Below, in pieces: positions 1 through 8,574 of a stretch of 27,872 bases of DNA (its first letter is position 1; each line of letters starts with the position of its first letter). Under the pieces are notes generated by a model, which was not told the origin of the DNA, did not search any database, and saw only the letters and a list, made by a program, of their open reading frames with translations. Position numbers and translations under genes: made by a program. Origin of the DNA: a virus. The stretch covers positions 1 to 27,872 of the IMG/VR virus record IMGVR_UViG_3300038417_000051, one strand, 5' to 3'.

Positions 1-198
1 ACGCTTGTTGATGATGGAAATGCCTCTGTTCAAGGCCGCAAATATCATCGGGCCTTTCTCCGGAGGCACCCGGTCCTGAAACTCAGGGAAGAGGTCCGCG
101 AGCGTCGAACCATATCCTGTTGACTGTTGACTCGGAGTGGAAACGGGAAGCGAACCCGGTCCCGGCCATGAAAAATCCCCCCATCCACCTCCACTCAT
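1..198 (-). CDS. Partial gene of unknown function, running off the left edge
   Basis: An open frame of 66 codons starts at an ATG at 198 and reaches the window edge without a stop. GGAGGG lies about six bases upstream of the ATG, and the stop of the preceding gene is only 12 bp away, so this is probably the next gene of the late leftward operon. The N-terminus is rich in Gly, Trp, Pro and Ser, and is followed by a more ordered stretch containing DLFPEF and MIFAALNRG. It lacks the signal peptide seen in the three genes before it. No family is recognised. A virion or tail-associated role is inferred from position only. Confidence 0.6.
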   Translation of the reverse strand, partial: MSGGGWGDFSWPGPGSLPVSTPSQQSTGYGSTLADLFPEFQDRVPPEKGPMIFAALNRGISIINKR

Positions 199-210
199 TC
201 TGCTGCCCTC

Positions 211-1362
211 CTACCGCTTGATCGACAGATATACGACTGTCGATGGCAAACTTATTGTCACGCTGTCATTGCGGGACGATGAAATATTCCCGGCAGCATC
301 TTTCGCCCACGCATAGAGCGTCTTGCTCCCTGAAGATGCAAAGGTGTACGAAGTCTCCGCTGTTCCCGCCCATCCAGATCCTGAGCACGACGCCGATGTG
401 GGTGCCGAGGGAGATTCGTTGACGCAGTACCCCGTGACCGCTGTATCATCGGTCGCCGTGTAAGAAGTGATCGAGACTGTGAGCGATGAGGACGTCGAGG
501 GGATAGTGAATGCCGTCACGGTTGGCGGGGTCGTATCGCCTCCTCCTCCTGCCAGTCCTATGTACGTCCCATTGCTGATGGCGATGTCATCAAAATCTAC
601 CGGGATACAGGTACGATTCCCTATCGGCATCTCCCCATTGTTTGAACCGATAGTTGCGTGCGAAATAGTATGTGAGCCGAATGCGTAATTGTGGTTCAGG
701 ACTTGCGTCCCATCGAACCACATGGAGACGTTGCCTGAGTCCCAGTGCAACTCGTAGCAATGCCAGTTGCCGTCGAAAGCGGTAGCGAGAGGAAGGGTTG
801 TCGAGATATTACCTTCGCTAGGATCGCTTGATACTCCTACGATATATTCCGTTCCATGAGGTTCGGGAATGATCCAGAAGGAGTTATTCCCGTCCTGGTA
901 CATGAAATAGATGTCTTTATGGATTGCATTGTTGAAAGAGAAACCCGCACCATACCGCTCGTACCATCTGAAATTAAAGTTACCCGTCGCCGGGAAGTTA
1001 ATTGCAGGACCCTCGCTATACTGGTTGCCGTCACTACCGCCAAGATATTGTCTCGATCCTTTGCTTCCGGAAGTCCTACTTGCACTGGCGGTAATGGTGG
1101 AGTAGTGGGTGCCCCCTGAATCTGGACAATTTGCGCTGTCTCCGGCATTACTGGTTCCCCATCCCCAATTCTGCCCGTAGTCTGCCATATCAGTGCAGTA
1201 CGGGTCTGATACCCCGCTGCCGGACATCCCCGGCAAATACTCACCCGCATAGACGAAATCGGGAGATCCACAGGTATAGGTAGTGGACCACAGGGTAGTG
1301 GCATGAGAGGGCGTCGGCAACAGGGCAAGGAGCATGAGGAGGAAAAGGTATCGTTTCATCAT
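211..1362 (-). CDS. Secreted LamG/concanavalin-like lectin with C-terminal Ig-like domain
   Basis: 383 aa. Residues 1-21 form a typical Sec signal peptide: Met-Lys-Arg, a Leu-rich core, then a likely cleavage after SHA. Residues about 85-265 look like a concanavalin-A/LamG jelly roll, with the signatures WHCYELHWDSG, MWFDGTQV and, near the end, DFDDIAISNG. After a Gly-rich hinge and TTPPTV, residues about 275-375 look like a bacterial Ig-like domain (TATDDTAVTGYC, LYAWAKDAAGN). Several Cys suggest disulphides outside the cytoplasm. The start overlaps the previous stop (ATGATGA), so translation is probably coupled; ATG 1359 is an alternative start. Carbohydrate binding, either by the virion or as a secreted product, is inferred. 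No catalytic residues are recognised. Confidence 0.7.
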   Translation of the reverse strand: MMKRYLFLLMLLALLPTPSHATTLWSTTYTCGSPDFVYAGEYLPGMSGSGVSDPYCTDMADYGQNWGWGTSNAGDSANCPDSGGTHYSTITASASRTSGSKGSRQYLGGSDGNQYSEGPAINFPATGNFNFRWYERYGAGFSFNNAIHKDIYFMYQDGNNSFWIIPEPHGTEYIVGVSSDPSEGNISTTLPLATAFDGNWHCYELHWDSGNVSMWFDGTQVLNHNYAFGSHTISHATIGSNNGEMPIGNRTCIPVDFDDIAISNGTYIGLAGGGGDTTPPTVTAFTIPSTSSSLTVSITSYTATDDTAVTGYCVNESPSAPTSASCSGSGWAGTAETSYTFASSGSKTLYAWAKDAAGNISSSRNDSVTISLPSTVVYLSIKR

Positions 1363-3134
1363 GGTGCCTTATATGCGGCCGTTGCGCTAGACCATGCGCC
1401 AAGCGGACCATCAAGTTCATTCCAGATAAACTGAACCGCTGAAGTGTTGGGGTTATAATAAATTCCCCATCCGTTATTCTCGTCACTTTGCGAGAGGTCG
1501 AAGTATCCATCGTCCTCTGTAGCCGAAACCCCGTAGTATGAAGAACTCGTAGGATCAGTCACTGTTCCGACGCCTACCGATACCACGTTGAACACGAGGC
1601 CGTTGGAAGTTGCAGGCGTGACACTCGATGTGGTGAACGTCGTGCCCGATGCCTGAGTCTGATTTTCCAACTTGCTTGACTTGTCGTATGGTACCGTTGC
1701 CGCTCCTGTCACGTCGAACAGAAGGTAGTCCTGGTTGTTTTGTGCATCCAGCGATACGGTGATCACGTTCGATCCTGCCGTAGTATTGGCCGAGTCAAGG
1801 ATTGAGGCGTAATACATCTGACCAGCATCATCATCCTGGGCGGCTACCCTTGATGTCCACGCGGCGGTATTGGCCCCGGTCGAAGCGATACCTGATATGG
1901 CACCAGCAGTTGCCATAAGAATCTGCAAGTTGCCCTTCGTGACAAATTGCGTGACGCTGCTCGTCGTACCAGAGCCGACGAACATGCTTTGAATAGCTAT
2001 CACCCTAATCCCTGCCGCAGGTGCCGTCCCTGCCGATGCCGCTTTGAGGGCCACGGCCATGTTGATGTAATTCTCGGGATCACCAGTCACCGTACATGCC
2101 GGATTAATAGGTGACGTAGAGGCGTATACGCGATACTGAGCATAGGAACCGTCGTAGGAATTTGTGCTGCCGGGTACGAGGCTGAAACCTGTACCCGCCG
2201 TCATTCGCTGAGACAAGGCTGTCGCAGAATCCTGCCAACCGACCATGTAGATAAGGTCCCCTGTTTGTGATGGCGTCATGGAACCAGCAGTTAGGCTCGT
2301 TCCCGCCACCACGTTAGATGTCGAGGCATCTACCGGACTTGCTGAGGCTACATTGTAAAATTCCGTGATCTTGAACGCCGTCCAGTTTGACGCCACGGAT
2401 AAGGTTCCCGTGATCTTGCGTGGGCCGTTGGTGATATTCGGTTTCACCCACAGGGCATGTGTCTGCGTGTTGGTCGCATCGTAATATGTTATCGTGGGCG
2501 ATCCGTAAGAATTGCTCTTGTCGTCGGAGATAGTATTGGTCGCTGTTCCGCTCCAGGTTGCGGCAACGATAAGGCAATTACCTGATAGGACGGGGTTCGC
2601 CAGTCTCACCGATCGTATCGTGGTTCCTGTCCCGCTTTGTTCGGCCATGTTGGCATCCCGGTGCTGAACGTATACAGGGGTTGCCGTTGCCGTGGAATTG
2701 TTCGTTACCGACACATTGGTTGTGTACGGGAGATAAGAACCTCCACTACTGACAAAGTTGCCAGCGCCGCCTATTTGGGAAATCGTCACAGTGGCTCCAG
2801 AAGCAATTGCGGGGCCTGAGATAGTATATGTGATCGTGTTTGTCCCATCTCCGGTTATGGGACCAGTAGCTAAGACATAGTTGCCTGCGACAGATAAGGC
2901 TATGGTGTCCGCCGATCCATAATCTACGGCAACACTAAAGACGAGAACGAGTGTCGTCCCTGCCGATGGGATAGTTGCTGATACAAGAGTAGGTGCGCTT
3001 CCAGTAGTAGTCCCATTCCACGCACTAACAGCCTTACCGTCCCATGCTGATATGACTTTTCCATCGACAGTAAAAGCGTTTGCCGCCCAAGGGATAACTA
3101 AGCATAGGAGCGCGAGAAGCAGCGTCTTTCTCAT
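1359..3134 (-). CDS. Signal-peptide-bearing fibre/adhesin-like structural protein
   Basis: 591 aa. Residues 1-20 are a clear Sec signal peptide (MRKT, hydrophobic core, cleavage likely after ANA). A short repeat follows (KVISAWDGK, AVSAWNGT), of a kind seen in phage fibre-like proteins. Residues about 45-150 resemble an Ig-like/SwmB-type beta domain (ATGPITGDGTNTITYTISG). The remainder is Ser/Thr/Ala-rich beta sequence with two similar segments (around VALKAASAG and the C-terminus), suggesting a repeated beta-sandwich. The ATG overlaps the stop of the upstream 463-aa gene (ATGA), and the downstream lectin gene overlaps its end. Fibre, adhesin or secreted glycan-binding roles all fit. No enzyme motif is seen. 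Confidence 0.6.
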   Translation of the reverse strand: MRKTLLLALLCLVIPWAANAFTVDGKVISAWDGKAVSAWNGTTTGSAPTLVSATIPSAGTTLVLVFSVAVDYGSADTIALSVAGNYVLATGPITGDGTNTITYTISGPAIASGATVTISQIGGAGNFVSSGGSYLPYTTNVSVTNNSTATATPVYVQHRDANMAEQSGTGTTIRSVRLANPVLSGNCLIVAATWSGTATNTISDDKSNSYGSPTITYYDATNTQTHALWVKPNITNGPRKITGTLSVASNWTAFKITEFYNVASASPVDASTSNVVAGTSLTAGSMTPSQTGDLIYMVGWQDSATALSQRMTAGTGFSLVPGSTNSYDGSYAQYRVYASTSPINPACTVTGDPENYINMAVALKAASAGTAPAAGIRVIAIQSMFVGSGTTSSVTQFVTKGNLQILMATAGAISGIASTGANTAAWTSRVAAQDDDAGQMYYASILDSANTTAGSNVITVSLDAQNNQDYLLFDVTGAATVPYDKSSKLENQTQASGTTFTTSSVTPATSNGLVFNVVSVGVGTVTDPTSSSYYGVSATEDDGYFDLSQSDENNGWGIYYNPNTSAVQFIWNELDGPLGAWSSATAAYKAP

Positions 3135-4522
3135 TGAATGGTCCCCACATCGAGGCTCGGAATGAGTTCAAGAACAGTCGTGCTCGACGCCACTCCTACT
3201 CTCTGTATGAAGTGACCAGATGTCGTCGGCTCCGTAGTGGTGAGAAGCCCTGCCGTCCCATCACTCACGTAATAGATGCCGCCCTGAGTCAAGCCGGTTG
3301 TGGTGTATTTCCCCATTTTCCGGCATACCGTGGTTGAGATAGCCACGCACACGGCAGGAAGGGTTGAGGCCGAATCAGCTTTGGCAAGGGCAAGACCTGT
3401 GCTTGAATTGATGTAATAGGCGCTGCCGGCTGACAGAGATGTCCCGGTGATGACAAACTGCCCGTCCACATAGGCGTCGGTCGAAACCTTCGTGTCGTTG
3501 CTATTTGCTGCCTGAGTGGTCGCCGTCTCACCGTTTGGCAAAGCCCCGTTGAGGGTGAGCGTACCAGCCGTGTCGGTTAGTCCCGTGCTGATGGTTCCGT
3601 TGACCACGGCTCCAGAAGAGTTAAGATAGAGAAAATGGCTGTTTGTAAGGGCTGAACCTACCGCACCGTAAGGACCGACGGTTGAACCGTTTATGTAGGC
3701 GTAAAGGCCGCTGGTAGTCGTCCAAACATCCCCATTGTTCGGAGCCGCTGGTGCAGAGCCGTGAGGCATATTAAGACTTGCCCCGCCACTTGCCGAGGTT
3801 GCCGTAACGATCTTGTCGCCAGAGGTATACCACCCCGTGAGGGCCTTCATGGCTGCATAGCTGGCCGCACTGACGAGGCTAAACGAGGTGAGGTTGGCCG
3901 ATAGAGGCTGACCACCTATCGATACCAGGGCCTGTCCCGCCGTCTCTCCCGAAAGTGTCTGGAAGAACGCCGAGGGAGGCATCCCGGCATAAGCGTCGAG
4001 GTTGGCGCTGTACGCCTGTACGTTCGTTCCCGGGACAAGGCTCAGGTCCGTCCGCATCTGGGAGAAGGTGTGACCTGCCATCGTCACGGCATTAGCACTG
4101 AAGCCGAGGAAGGTGAGCGTCTGAGCCGCAGAATACCCACCAAACACACCATTGTTGTTGTACTGGATGTAGGTATTGTTGCCGCCAGGAGAGGTAGCGC
4201 CAGTCCCTGCGGTAAAACTACAGGACCCCGGAGCCGTGCAGTACAGATACCCCGCCGTTTCTGTGATAGTCGTATCCCACGCGGCACCTCCGGACACCGT
4301 GACGATTCCAGTCCCGACCGGATAGGACGTGAAAGCCGCTATGGCACTATGGATTGCCGCATCGATGAGGGTAAAGTTGTTCGACACGGCAGGGCCCCAG
4401 AGCGAAGGAGCATCCCCCTGAGCCGGCACGAACAGGTTGTAGTACGTCGTGTAGGTCCCGGCATTGAGACAGGCAGGGAAGATAAGCGCCAGGGCCATCA
4501 AGATTGAGAAGAACTTCTTCAT
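3131..4522 (-). CDS. Tail-fibre-like protein with an N-terminal signal peptide
   Basis: 463 aa. Residues 1-21 are a Sec-type signal peptide (MKKFF, hydrophobic core, cleavage near LNA/G). Next comes YYNLFVPAQGDAPSLWG followed by VSNNFTLIDAAI, which resembles the N-terminal motif of phage tail fibres (Pro-x-x-Gly-Asp ... Trp-Gly ... Asn-x-Asn-Phe ... Ile-Asp). The rest is low-charge Gly/Ser/Thr/Ala-rich sequence with fibre-like elements such as YIQYNNNGVFGG and SALTNSHFLYLNSSG. GGGAGG lies 5 bp before the ATG. A receptor-binding or fibre role is likely. The signal peptide is odd, because virion fibres normally assemble in the cytoplasm. Confidence 0.65.
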   Translation of the reverse strand: MKKFFSILMALALIFPACLNAGTYTTYYNLFVPAQGDAPSLWGPAVSNNFTLIDAAIHSAIAAFTSYPVGTGIVTVSGGAAWDTTITETAGYLYCTAPGSCSFTAGTGATSPGGNNTYIQYNNNGVFGGYSAAQTLTFLGFSANAVTMAGHTFSQMRTDLSLVPGTNVQAYSANLDAYAGMPPSAFFQTLSGETAGQALVSIGGQPLSANLTSFSLVSAASYAAMKALTGWYTSGDKIVTATSASGGASLNMPHGSAPAAPNNGDVWTTTSGLYAYINGSTVGPYGAVGSALTNSHFLYLNSSGAVVNGTISTGLTDTAGTLTLNGALPNGETATTQAANSNDTKVSTDAYVDGQFVITGTSLSAGSAYYINSSTGLALAKADSASTLPAVCVAISTTVCRKMGKYTTTGLTQGGIYYVSDGTAGLLTTTEPTTSGHFIQRVGVASSTTVLELIPSLDVGTIQ

Positions 4523-4532
4523 CGTGTCCTCC

Positions 4533-5774
4533 CTACTCCGACAGGATCAGGAGTTTCACGTCATTAAGGGCTGACAGGTTAGTACCGTCCGGGATCTCAA
4601 GGGGAACTTTTGTCTGAACATCTTCAGGAAGACCCCACAGATAGGTAGGCTTCACGGTAAGTGAGGCCGCAACGCCAGTCCCCGAGGTCCATGTTCCCGC
4701 AGTAACCGCCTTGGTCTTCTGATACCAGTTCGTCGGCTGCCACTGAGTCGTGGACCCGACGGTCATGCCGATCCCGCCTATGGGCCACGTCGCCGAGGTC
4801 GTGGAAAGCGTTACCGATGGCATGAATCCCGGCGTGCTCCACAGGAGGGGTTGCTTCACGAGTGCCGCTGAAGCCGCATGGGTGTAGACCTGAGACGATG
4901 ACGCGGCCGAATCCTCCTCGATGAACCGGTCATAGAGAAAGCCTGCCGCCGGCTTCTTGAGATAATTGAAGACGATGGTGGCCGTTGCCGCATCCCAATT
5001 GGCCGTGGTGACGACGCTCATGGTCGTCGCCGCAGGGCTGGTATTCGTCCAGTCGAGGGCGTATTCTCCCGCAACTGTTGTTTCCCCTTTCTGACATGGC
5101 TTCGGCGCGCTTACCGTCGTGCTGAGTTTGAGACCTACCATAAGGCCGCACAGAAAACCCGTCCCTACGCTGATGAAACTAATCGTGTCTGGAGTGCCCG
5201 CCGTGAACGTGATACCGTTGGTTGTGGTAGCCCCGGCGGCCATCGTCTCACCCTCAACGAGGTTGTCGAAGACTTCCTTCCACGCCTGGGTAATGTAGGA
5301 AATAGTGATGGTTGTGTAGCTGTCGGCATCCAGAGACGTAATGGTGGCTCTCGTCCCCGGGGTTCCAGACTGCATGTCGATGCTGATGGTCTTGGTGACG
5401 GGGTTCAGTCCCTTCGGCAGGAGTCCGAGCGCCTGGTTCGCGTTCGAAGCATAGATCGGCCATGCCATCGGGTACTTCGTCGTGCCCGTGTCGTAAGTCG
5501 TGCCTGCCGTCATGGTGACTACTTCTTCGAATACCACCAAAGGCGCCGGCGCAAACACCCTCATCTTCTTGTTCGTGTAGTCATACTTGAAGACGTATCC
5601 CGCAGGGTTCTCCGGAAGAATAAGGCTCACCGGCCCCGCGGGAAGACCGAAAAGAACGTTGGGGTCAAACGCTTCACCGCCGTAGGAGTAAGAACTGTCC
5701 ATGGCAATCGAGGCAAGGATCTGCTGTCTCTTTCCGACGACGTCATAGTCTTTCGTATTTACCGAGATTCCCAT
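4533..5774 (-). CDS. Probable virion structural protein of unknown fold
   Basis: 413 aa without a signal peptide or membrane segment. The N-terminus (MGISVNTKDYDVVGKRQQIL) is soluble and charged. The remainder is beta-rich, with many Thr, Ser, Gly and Ala and several Trp, typical of capsid-surface, baseplate or tail proteins. GGGGAGGG lies about six bases before the ATG. It sits 12 bp downstream of an 87-aa gene and 10 bp upstream of the first signal-peptide-bearing fibre gene, between the head genes and the fibres. A connector, spike or appendage component is plausible. I recognise no family and assign the role from position and composition. Confidence 0.5.
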   Translation of the reverse strand: MGISVNTKDYDVVGKRQQILASIAMDSSYSYGGEAFDPNVLFGLPAGPVSLILPENPAGYVFKYDYTNKKMRVFAPAPLVVFEEVVTMTAGTTYDTGTTKYPMAWPIYASNANQALGLLPKGLNPVTKTISIDMQSGTPGTRATITSLDADSYTTITISYITQAWKEVFDNLVEGETMAAGATTTNGITFTAGTPDTISFISVGTGFLCGLMVGLKLSTTVSAPKPCQKGETTVAGEYALDWTNTSPAATTMSVVTTANWDAATATIVFNYLKKPAAGFLYDRFIEEDSAASSSQVYTHAASAALVKQPLLWSTPGFMPSVTLSTTSATWPIGGIGMTVGSTTQWQPTNWYQKTKAVTAGTWTSGTGVAASLTVKPTYLWGLPEDVQTKVPLEIPDGTNLSALNDVKLLILSE

Positions 5775-5786
5775 GGCAGCCCTCCC

Positions 5787-6050
5787 CTAATTGCCCCAAG
5801 CGATGAATGATCCGCTCTTGTTGGCCACCGTGACGATGGTAATGCTGCCACCTGCGAGTGGGAAAGACTCGTTGACAACAGGCGCAGACGTGATGACTGC
5901 CGACCCCCATTCCTGAATGATGCAACCGTCGATGTGGTTCAGACCGGTAGCAATCTCTCCCCCCGTCGAGCCACTGTCACTGACGTAGGTACCCGTGACA
6001 ACCTCATGGGTCGACATTATGTCGTGCTGGTACGTGACTGTGAAAGCCAT
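5787..6050 (-). CDS. Small structural-region protein, unknown
   Basis: 87 aa from ATG 6050, chosen because AGGAGGTG precedes it at good spacing; a longer frame begins at 6098 without such support. The protein is beta-prone and Gly/Ser/Thr-rich (VTGTYVSDSGSTGGEI, SITIVTVANKSGSF). In size and character it resembles small head-decoration or head-completion proteins, but I recognise no family. It lies between the duplicated 238/239-aa genes and the 413-aa structural candidate, in the same leftward operon, with short spacers on both sides. Confidence 0.5.
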   Translation of the reverse strand: MAFTVTYQHDIMSTHEVVTGTYVSDSGSTGGEIATGLNHIDGCIIQEWGSAVITSAPVVNESFPLAGGSITIVTVANKSGSFIAWGN

Positions 6051-6104
6051 TTCGCACACCTCCTGAAGGGAGGAGCCCCTTACGAGCCCCTCCCGCATAA
6101 TTCT

Positions 6105-6821
6105 TTAGTCCTGCGACAGATACACAGGACAGTACTTCGTGTTGACGGACGCATAGGAGTAGGACTGTCCGAAGAGTCCACCGAGATAGTTGGCCGCGAT
6201 CTTGTAACTGCCCGCCGTAGCCGACATCTCGAGCACCCCGCCGAGCGCCGTGTTTCCCGTGTTCAGGGCTATTGCCTCCCCCCCGGTCTGCGCCCAGTAG
6301 TAGTAGGCTGCCGTCACCGCTATCGGAGCGACACCGGCGAAGAAGCCCGCGACTGCGGCCGTCTCCGTCACGCCGTTCCACGGGTTAGGAACCAGGGACA
6401 CGCTGTCAGTCGCAAGGACCGCCACTCTTATGGGCTCGCGCAAGCTGATGTTGATTGCCGCACTGCCGGTCGTGCTGGTCCCATGTGACGATATCCTGTA
6501 CTGCTCGCCCGCCGTACCGGTAGATGTGTCGTACACCTGAAGAAGACCGTCATCGTACTCATTCGCAGTGACAGCTTCAGCCCCGAGGGTCACACTGATC
6601 TCCCGGACCCATACCGCAGCCGCAGCCGGGGTGAGGGCGATGTTGACCGTGCCGGCGTTTGCCCCTGTCCCCACTTTCCCGGCAACAAGGGCGGTTGCTC
6701 CCGCCCTGGCGTACCGGAATTTTCGCCCGTCGTCGTCGATCCTCAGCATCCCGAACCGGTGTTTCTTGGTAAGGGACTGCTCATAGATGCTCTGTTGAAA
6801 CGAGGTAAGTAAGCCTCCCAT
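6105..6821 (-). CDS. Head-region protein, paralogue B of a tandem pair
   Basis: 238 aa, clearly homologous along its whole length to the adjacent 239-aa protein. Shared blocks include MGGLLTSFQQ at the start, TKKHR, DDGR.FRYA, QYRISSHG, SLREPIRVA, PNPW and a Gly-rich C-terminal segment ending in KYCP. No signal peptide is present. It lies directly after the capsid gene and its paralogue in the leftward operon, with GAGGGGG before the ATG. A role in the capsid lattice, decoration or head-tail joining is inferred from position. The family is not recognised. The retained start and end blocks with diverged interiors suggest two related subunits rather than recent dosage duplication. Confidence 0.6.
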   Translation of the reverse strand: MGGLLTSFQQSIYEQSLTKKHRFGMLRIDDDGRKFRYARAGATALVAGKVGTGANAGTVNIALTPAAAAVWVREISVTLGAEAVTANEYDDGLLQVYDTSTGTAGEQYRISSHGTSTTGSAAINISLREPIRVAVLATDSVSLVPNPWNGVTETAAVAGFFAGVAPIAVTAAYYYWAQTGGEAIALNTGNTALGGVLEMSATAGSYKIAANYLGGLFGQSYSYASVNTKYCPVYLSQD

Positions 6822-6833
6822 ATTGCACCCCCT

Positions 6834-7553
6834 CTATGCCGTGAGGAAGATCGGGCAATACTTGCCGTCCGCCGCCGCGTAACCATATGTCTGACCGAGG
6901 ACACCACCCAAGAAGTCACCTGCCGTGATAAAGGCGCCTGCGGTCGAGCAGAGCTCGATACAGGTCCCAAGGGCAGTCACGCTCTTGTTGAGGGCTACCG
7001 CCTCTCCGTGCATCTGATCCCAGAAGTAGTAGCCACTCGTCACCGCGATACTCGGCACGCCGGCGAACATCTCTGCCGCTGCCGCGCTCTGAATCACCAC
7101 CGACCACGGATTCGGGATAAGCGACCACGTATCGGTTGATATGATGGCCACTCTGATGGGCTCTCTCAGAGAGACCGAGATGGCTTCCGACCCTGCCGCC
7201 GATACCCCATGGCTCGAGATGCGGTACTGGGTGCCGACGGTGCCCGCCGCCCCATCGTAAACCTGCAACCAGCCATCGTCGTACTGGCTTGCCGTGCAGA
7301 CCGTACCCCCAAGGGTGAAATTGACCTGCTTGTCTCCGACAGCCGCCGCACCAGCCGCCGCCACGGTCTGCTTGATGTGGTTCGTGATGCCGGGAGCCGC
7401 AGTTGTCATCTGTCCGGCAAGGAGCGTCCCGCCTGCTTTCGCATAGCGGAAGATCCTGCCGTCGTCCTCGATCCGGATGGTTCCGAGTCTATGTTTCTTC
7501 GTCGAGGACTGGTCGTGAATTCCCTGTTGAAAAGATGTCAGTAGACCTCCCAT
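6834..7553 (-). CDS. Head-region protein, paralogue A of a tandem pair
   Basis: 239 aa and the first of two tandem homologues, 12 bp downstream of the capsid gene. It shares with its neighbour the N-terminal MGGLLTSFQQ and TKKHR elements, the DDGR.FRYAKAGG block, QYDDGWLQVYD, QYRISSHGVS, SLREPIRVAI, NPW and the C-terminal KYCP motif. AGGGAGG lies about six bases before the ATG. It carries no catalytic signature, signal peptide or membrane helix. A virion surface or connector role is likely given the context. The two chains could form a hetero-oligomer or occupy different positions on the virion, which the sequence cannot tell. Confidence 0.6.
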   Translation of the reverse strand: MGGLLTSFQQGIHDQSSTKKHRLGTIRIEDDGRIFRYAKAGGTLLAGQMTTAAPGITNHIKQTVAAAGAAAVGDKQVNFTLGGTVCTASQYDDGWLQVYDGAAGTVGTQYRISSHGVSAAGSEAISVSLREPIRVAIISTDTWSLIPNPWSVVIQSAAAAEMFAGVPSIAVTSGYYFWDQMHGEAVALNKSVTALGTCIELCSTAGAFITAGDFLGGVLGQTYGYAAADGKYCPIFLTA

Positions 7554-7565
7554 GGTCCACCTCCC

Positions 7566-8540
7566 TTAAGCCGTCAGCCCGGAATGACGGATGTGGGCCT
7601 TCCGGTTGCTGTTGATCAAATTGCCGTGCCAGAAGATCTTCATCGACTTGGCCGGCTGGTTTGCGACGATGAGGGACACCCACGGGAACCTCTGGAAGAA
7701 GCCGTCGGTGTGGATCGCCCATCCGATGTAGTTCTTGTTCAGGGCGTAGAAATTGCCCGAACCGGCGTAATCGTCGACCGCGAGTAGCATCCCCTCGAAC
7801 CACAGGTTGACAAAGCCCGCCTTCACGGTGTCGGTGTCCTGGGTGAATCTCTGCTGGACCTGTAGTCTGCCCGCGATGACGTTGTAGAGCGTCTCCGTGG
7901 TGAGCCCCACGTCCGGCTTGCCCTCGGCGCTGTCGTTGATCTTGGCCGTCGACCGCATGGTTCTGATCACGTCGAGGCTGATCGACTCCGCGGTGGTCGT
8001 GGTCCTTCCGGTCCATGGCTTCGTCCCGTCGCTTGACACAACGGTGTCTTCCGACAGGGACTCATAGGCCAGCGTCGTGGTCGTGCCGGTTGCCGCATTC
8101 AAGCCGGTGATTTCTTCGGCGCCGTCGGCCGCGGAATTGTAGATGTTCTCCGCGAGGAGCCTGCGGGCTTTCTTCTGTGCGCCTTTTGCCTGGGCAAGAA
8201 TAAGCTTCACCTTCGCCATCTCGCCGTTGTTGCTGATCTCATCGACCATGTGGATGGTGCCGCTGCCGTAGACGTGCTTCCATTGGGTGTATGCGGCGTT
8301 GATGATTTCTCTCTGGTCGCTGTTGAGAGCCGTTCCCTTGGTGAAGAAACCGCCCGGAGGAAGATCATAGTCGAGGTTGATCCTGATCCGGTCTCCGCCT
8401 TCGGGCCGGTCGAAAAGTCCCATCTTCTTGTCCATGAAGTAGTTCAGGAAGAAGGACTCCTTGTAATAAATGTCGACTGCTTCCTTCGTAGCGAAGTAAT
8501 CGTTGGTCACTGATTGAACTTCTGTGAATGTCCAGGCCAT
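7566..8540 (-). CDS. Major capsid protein (putative)
   Basis: 324 aa, directly downstream of the scaffold-like gene and preceded by GGAGGTGG, as expected for a highly translated capsid gene. Features that suit a coat protein include an N-terminal helix region (TNDYFATKEAVDIYYKESF), a loop-rich segment (DLPPGGFFTKGTAL), a helical 'spine' (KLILAQAKGAQKKARRLLAE), an expanded domain rich in Thr/Ser, and a C-terminal beta segment (WVSLIVANQPAKSMKIFWHG). No signal peptide or protease motif is present. The HK97 fold is inferred from the order terminase-portal-scaffold-coat and from size. Sequence alone does not give a confident family assignment. Confidence 0.7.
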   Translation of the reverse strand: MAWTFTEVQSVTNDYFATKEAVDIYYKESFFLNYFMDKKMGLFDRPEGGDRIRINLDYDLPPGGFFTKGTALNSDQREIINAAYTQWKHVYGSGTIHMVDEISNNGEMAKVKLILAQAKGAQKKARRLLAENIYNSAADGAEEITGLNAATGTTTTLAYESLSEDTVVSSDGTKPWTGRTTTTAESISLDVIRTMRSTAKINDSAEGKPDVGLTTETLYNVIAGRLQVQQRFTQDTDTVKAGFVNLWFEGMLLAVDDYAGSGNFYALNKNYIGWAIHTDGFFQRFPWVSLIVANQPAKSMKIFWHGNLINSNRKAHIRHSGLTA

Positions 8541-8574
8541 GTTTGGCCACCTCCTGCCTTAGAATCGGCGGAAG

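Noticed and set aside
4459-4522. Lipoprotein signal in the 463-aa protein (Cys near the end of the signal peptide)
   Set aside because: FPAC lacks the usual Leu-Ala/Ser-Gly/Ala lipobox residues. Ordinary signal-peptidase cleavage a few residues later fits better.
5934-6488. A 184-codon plus-strand frame opposite the structural genes
   Set aside because: Arg/His/Val-rich antisense shadow of the 87-aa and 238-aa genes.
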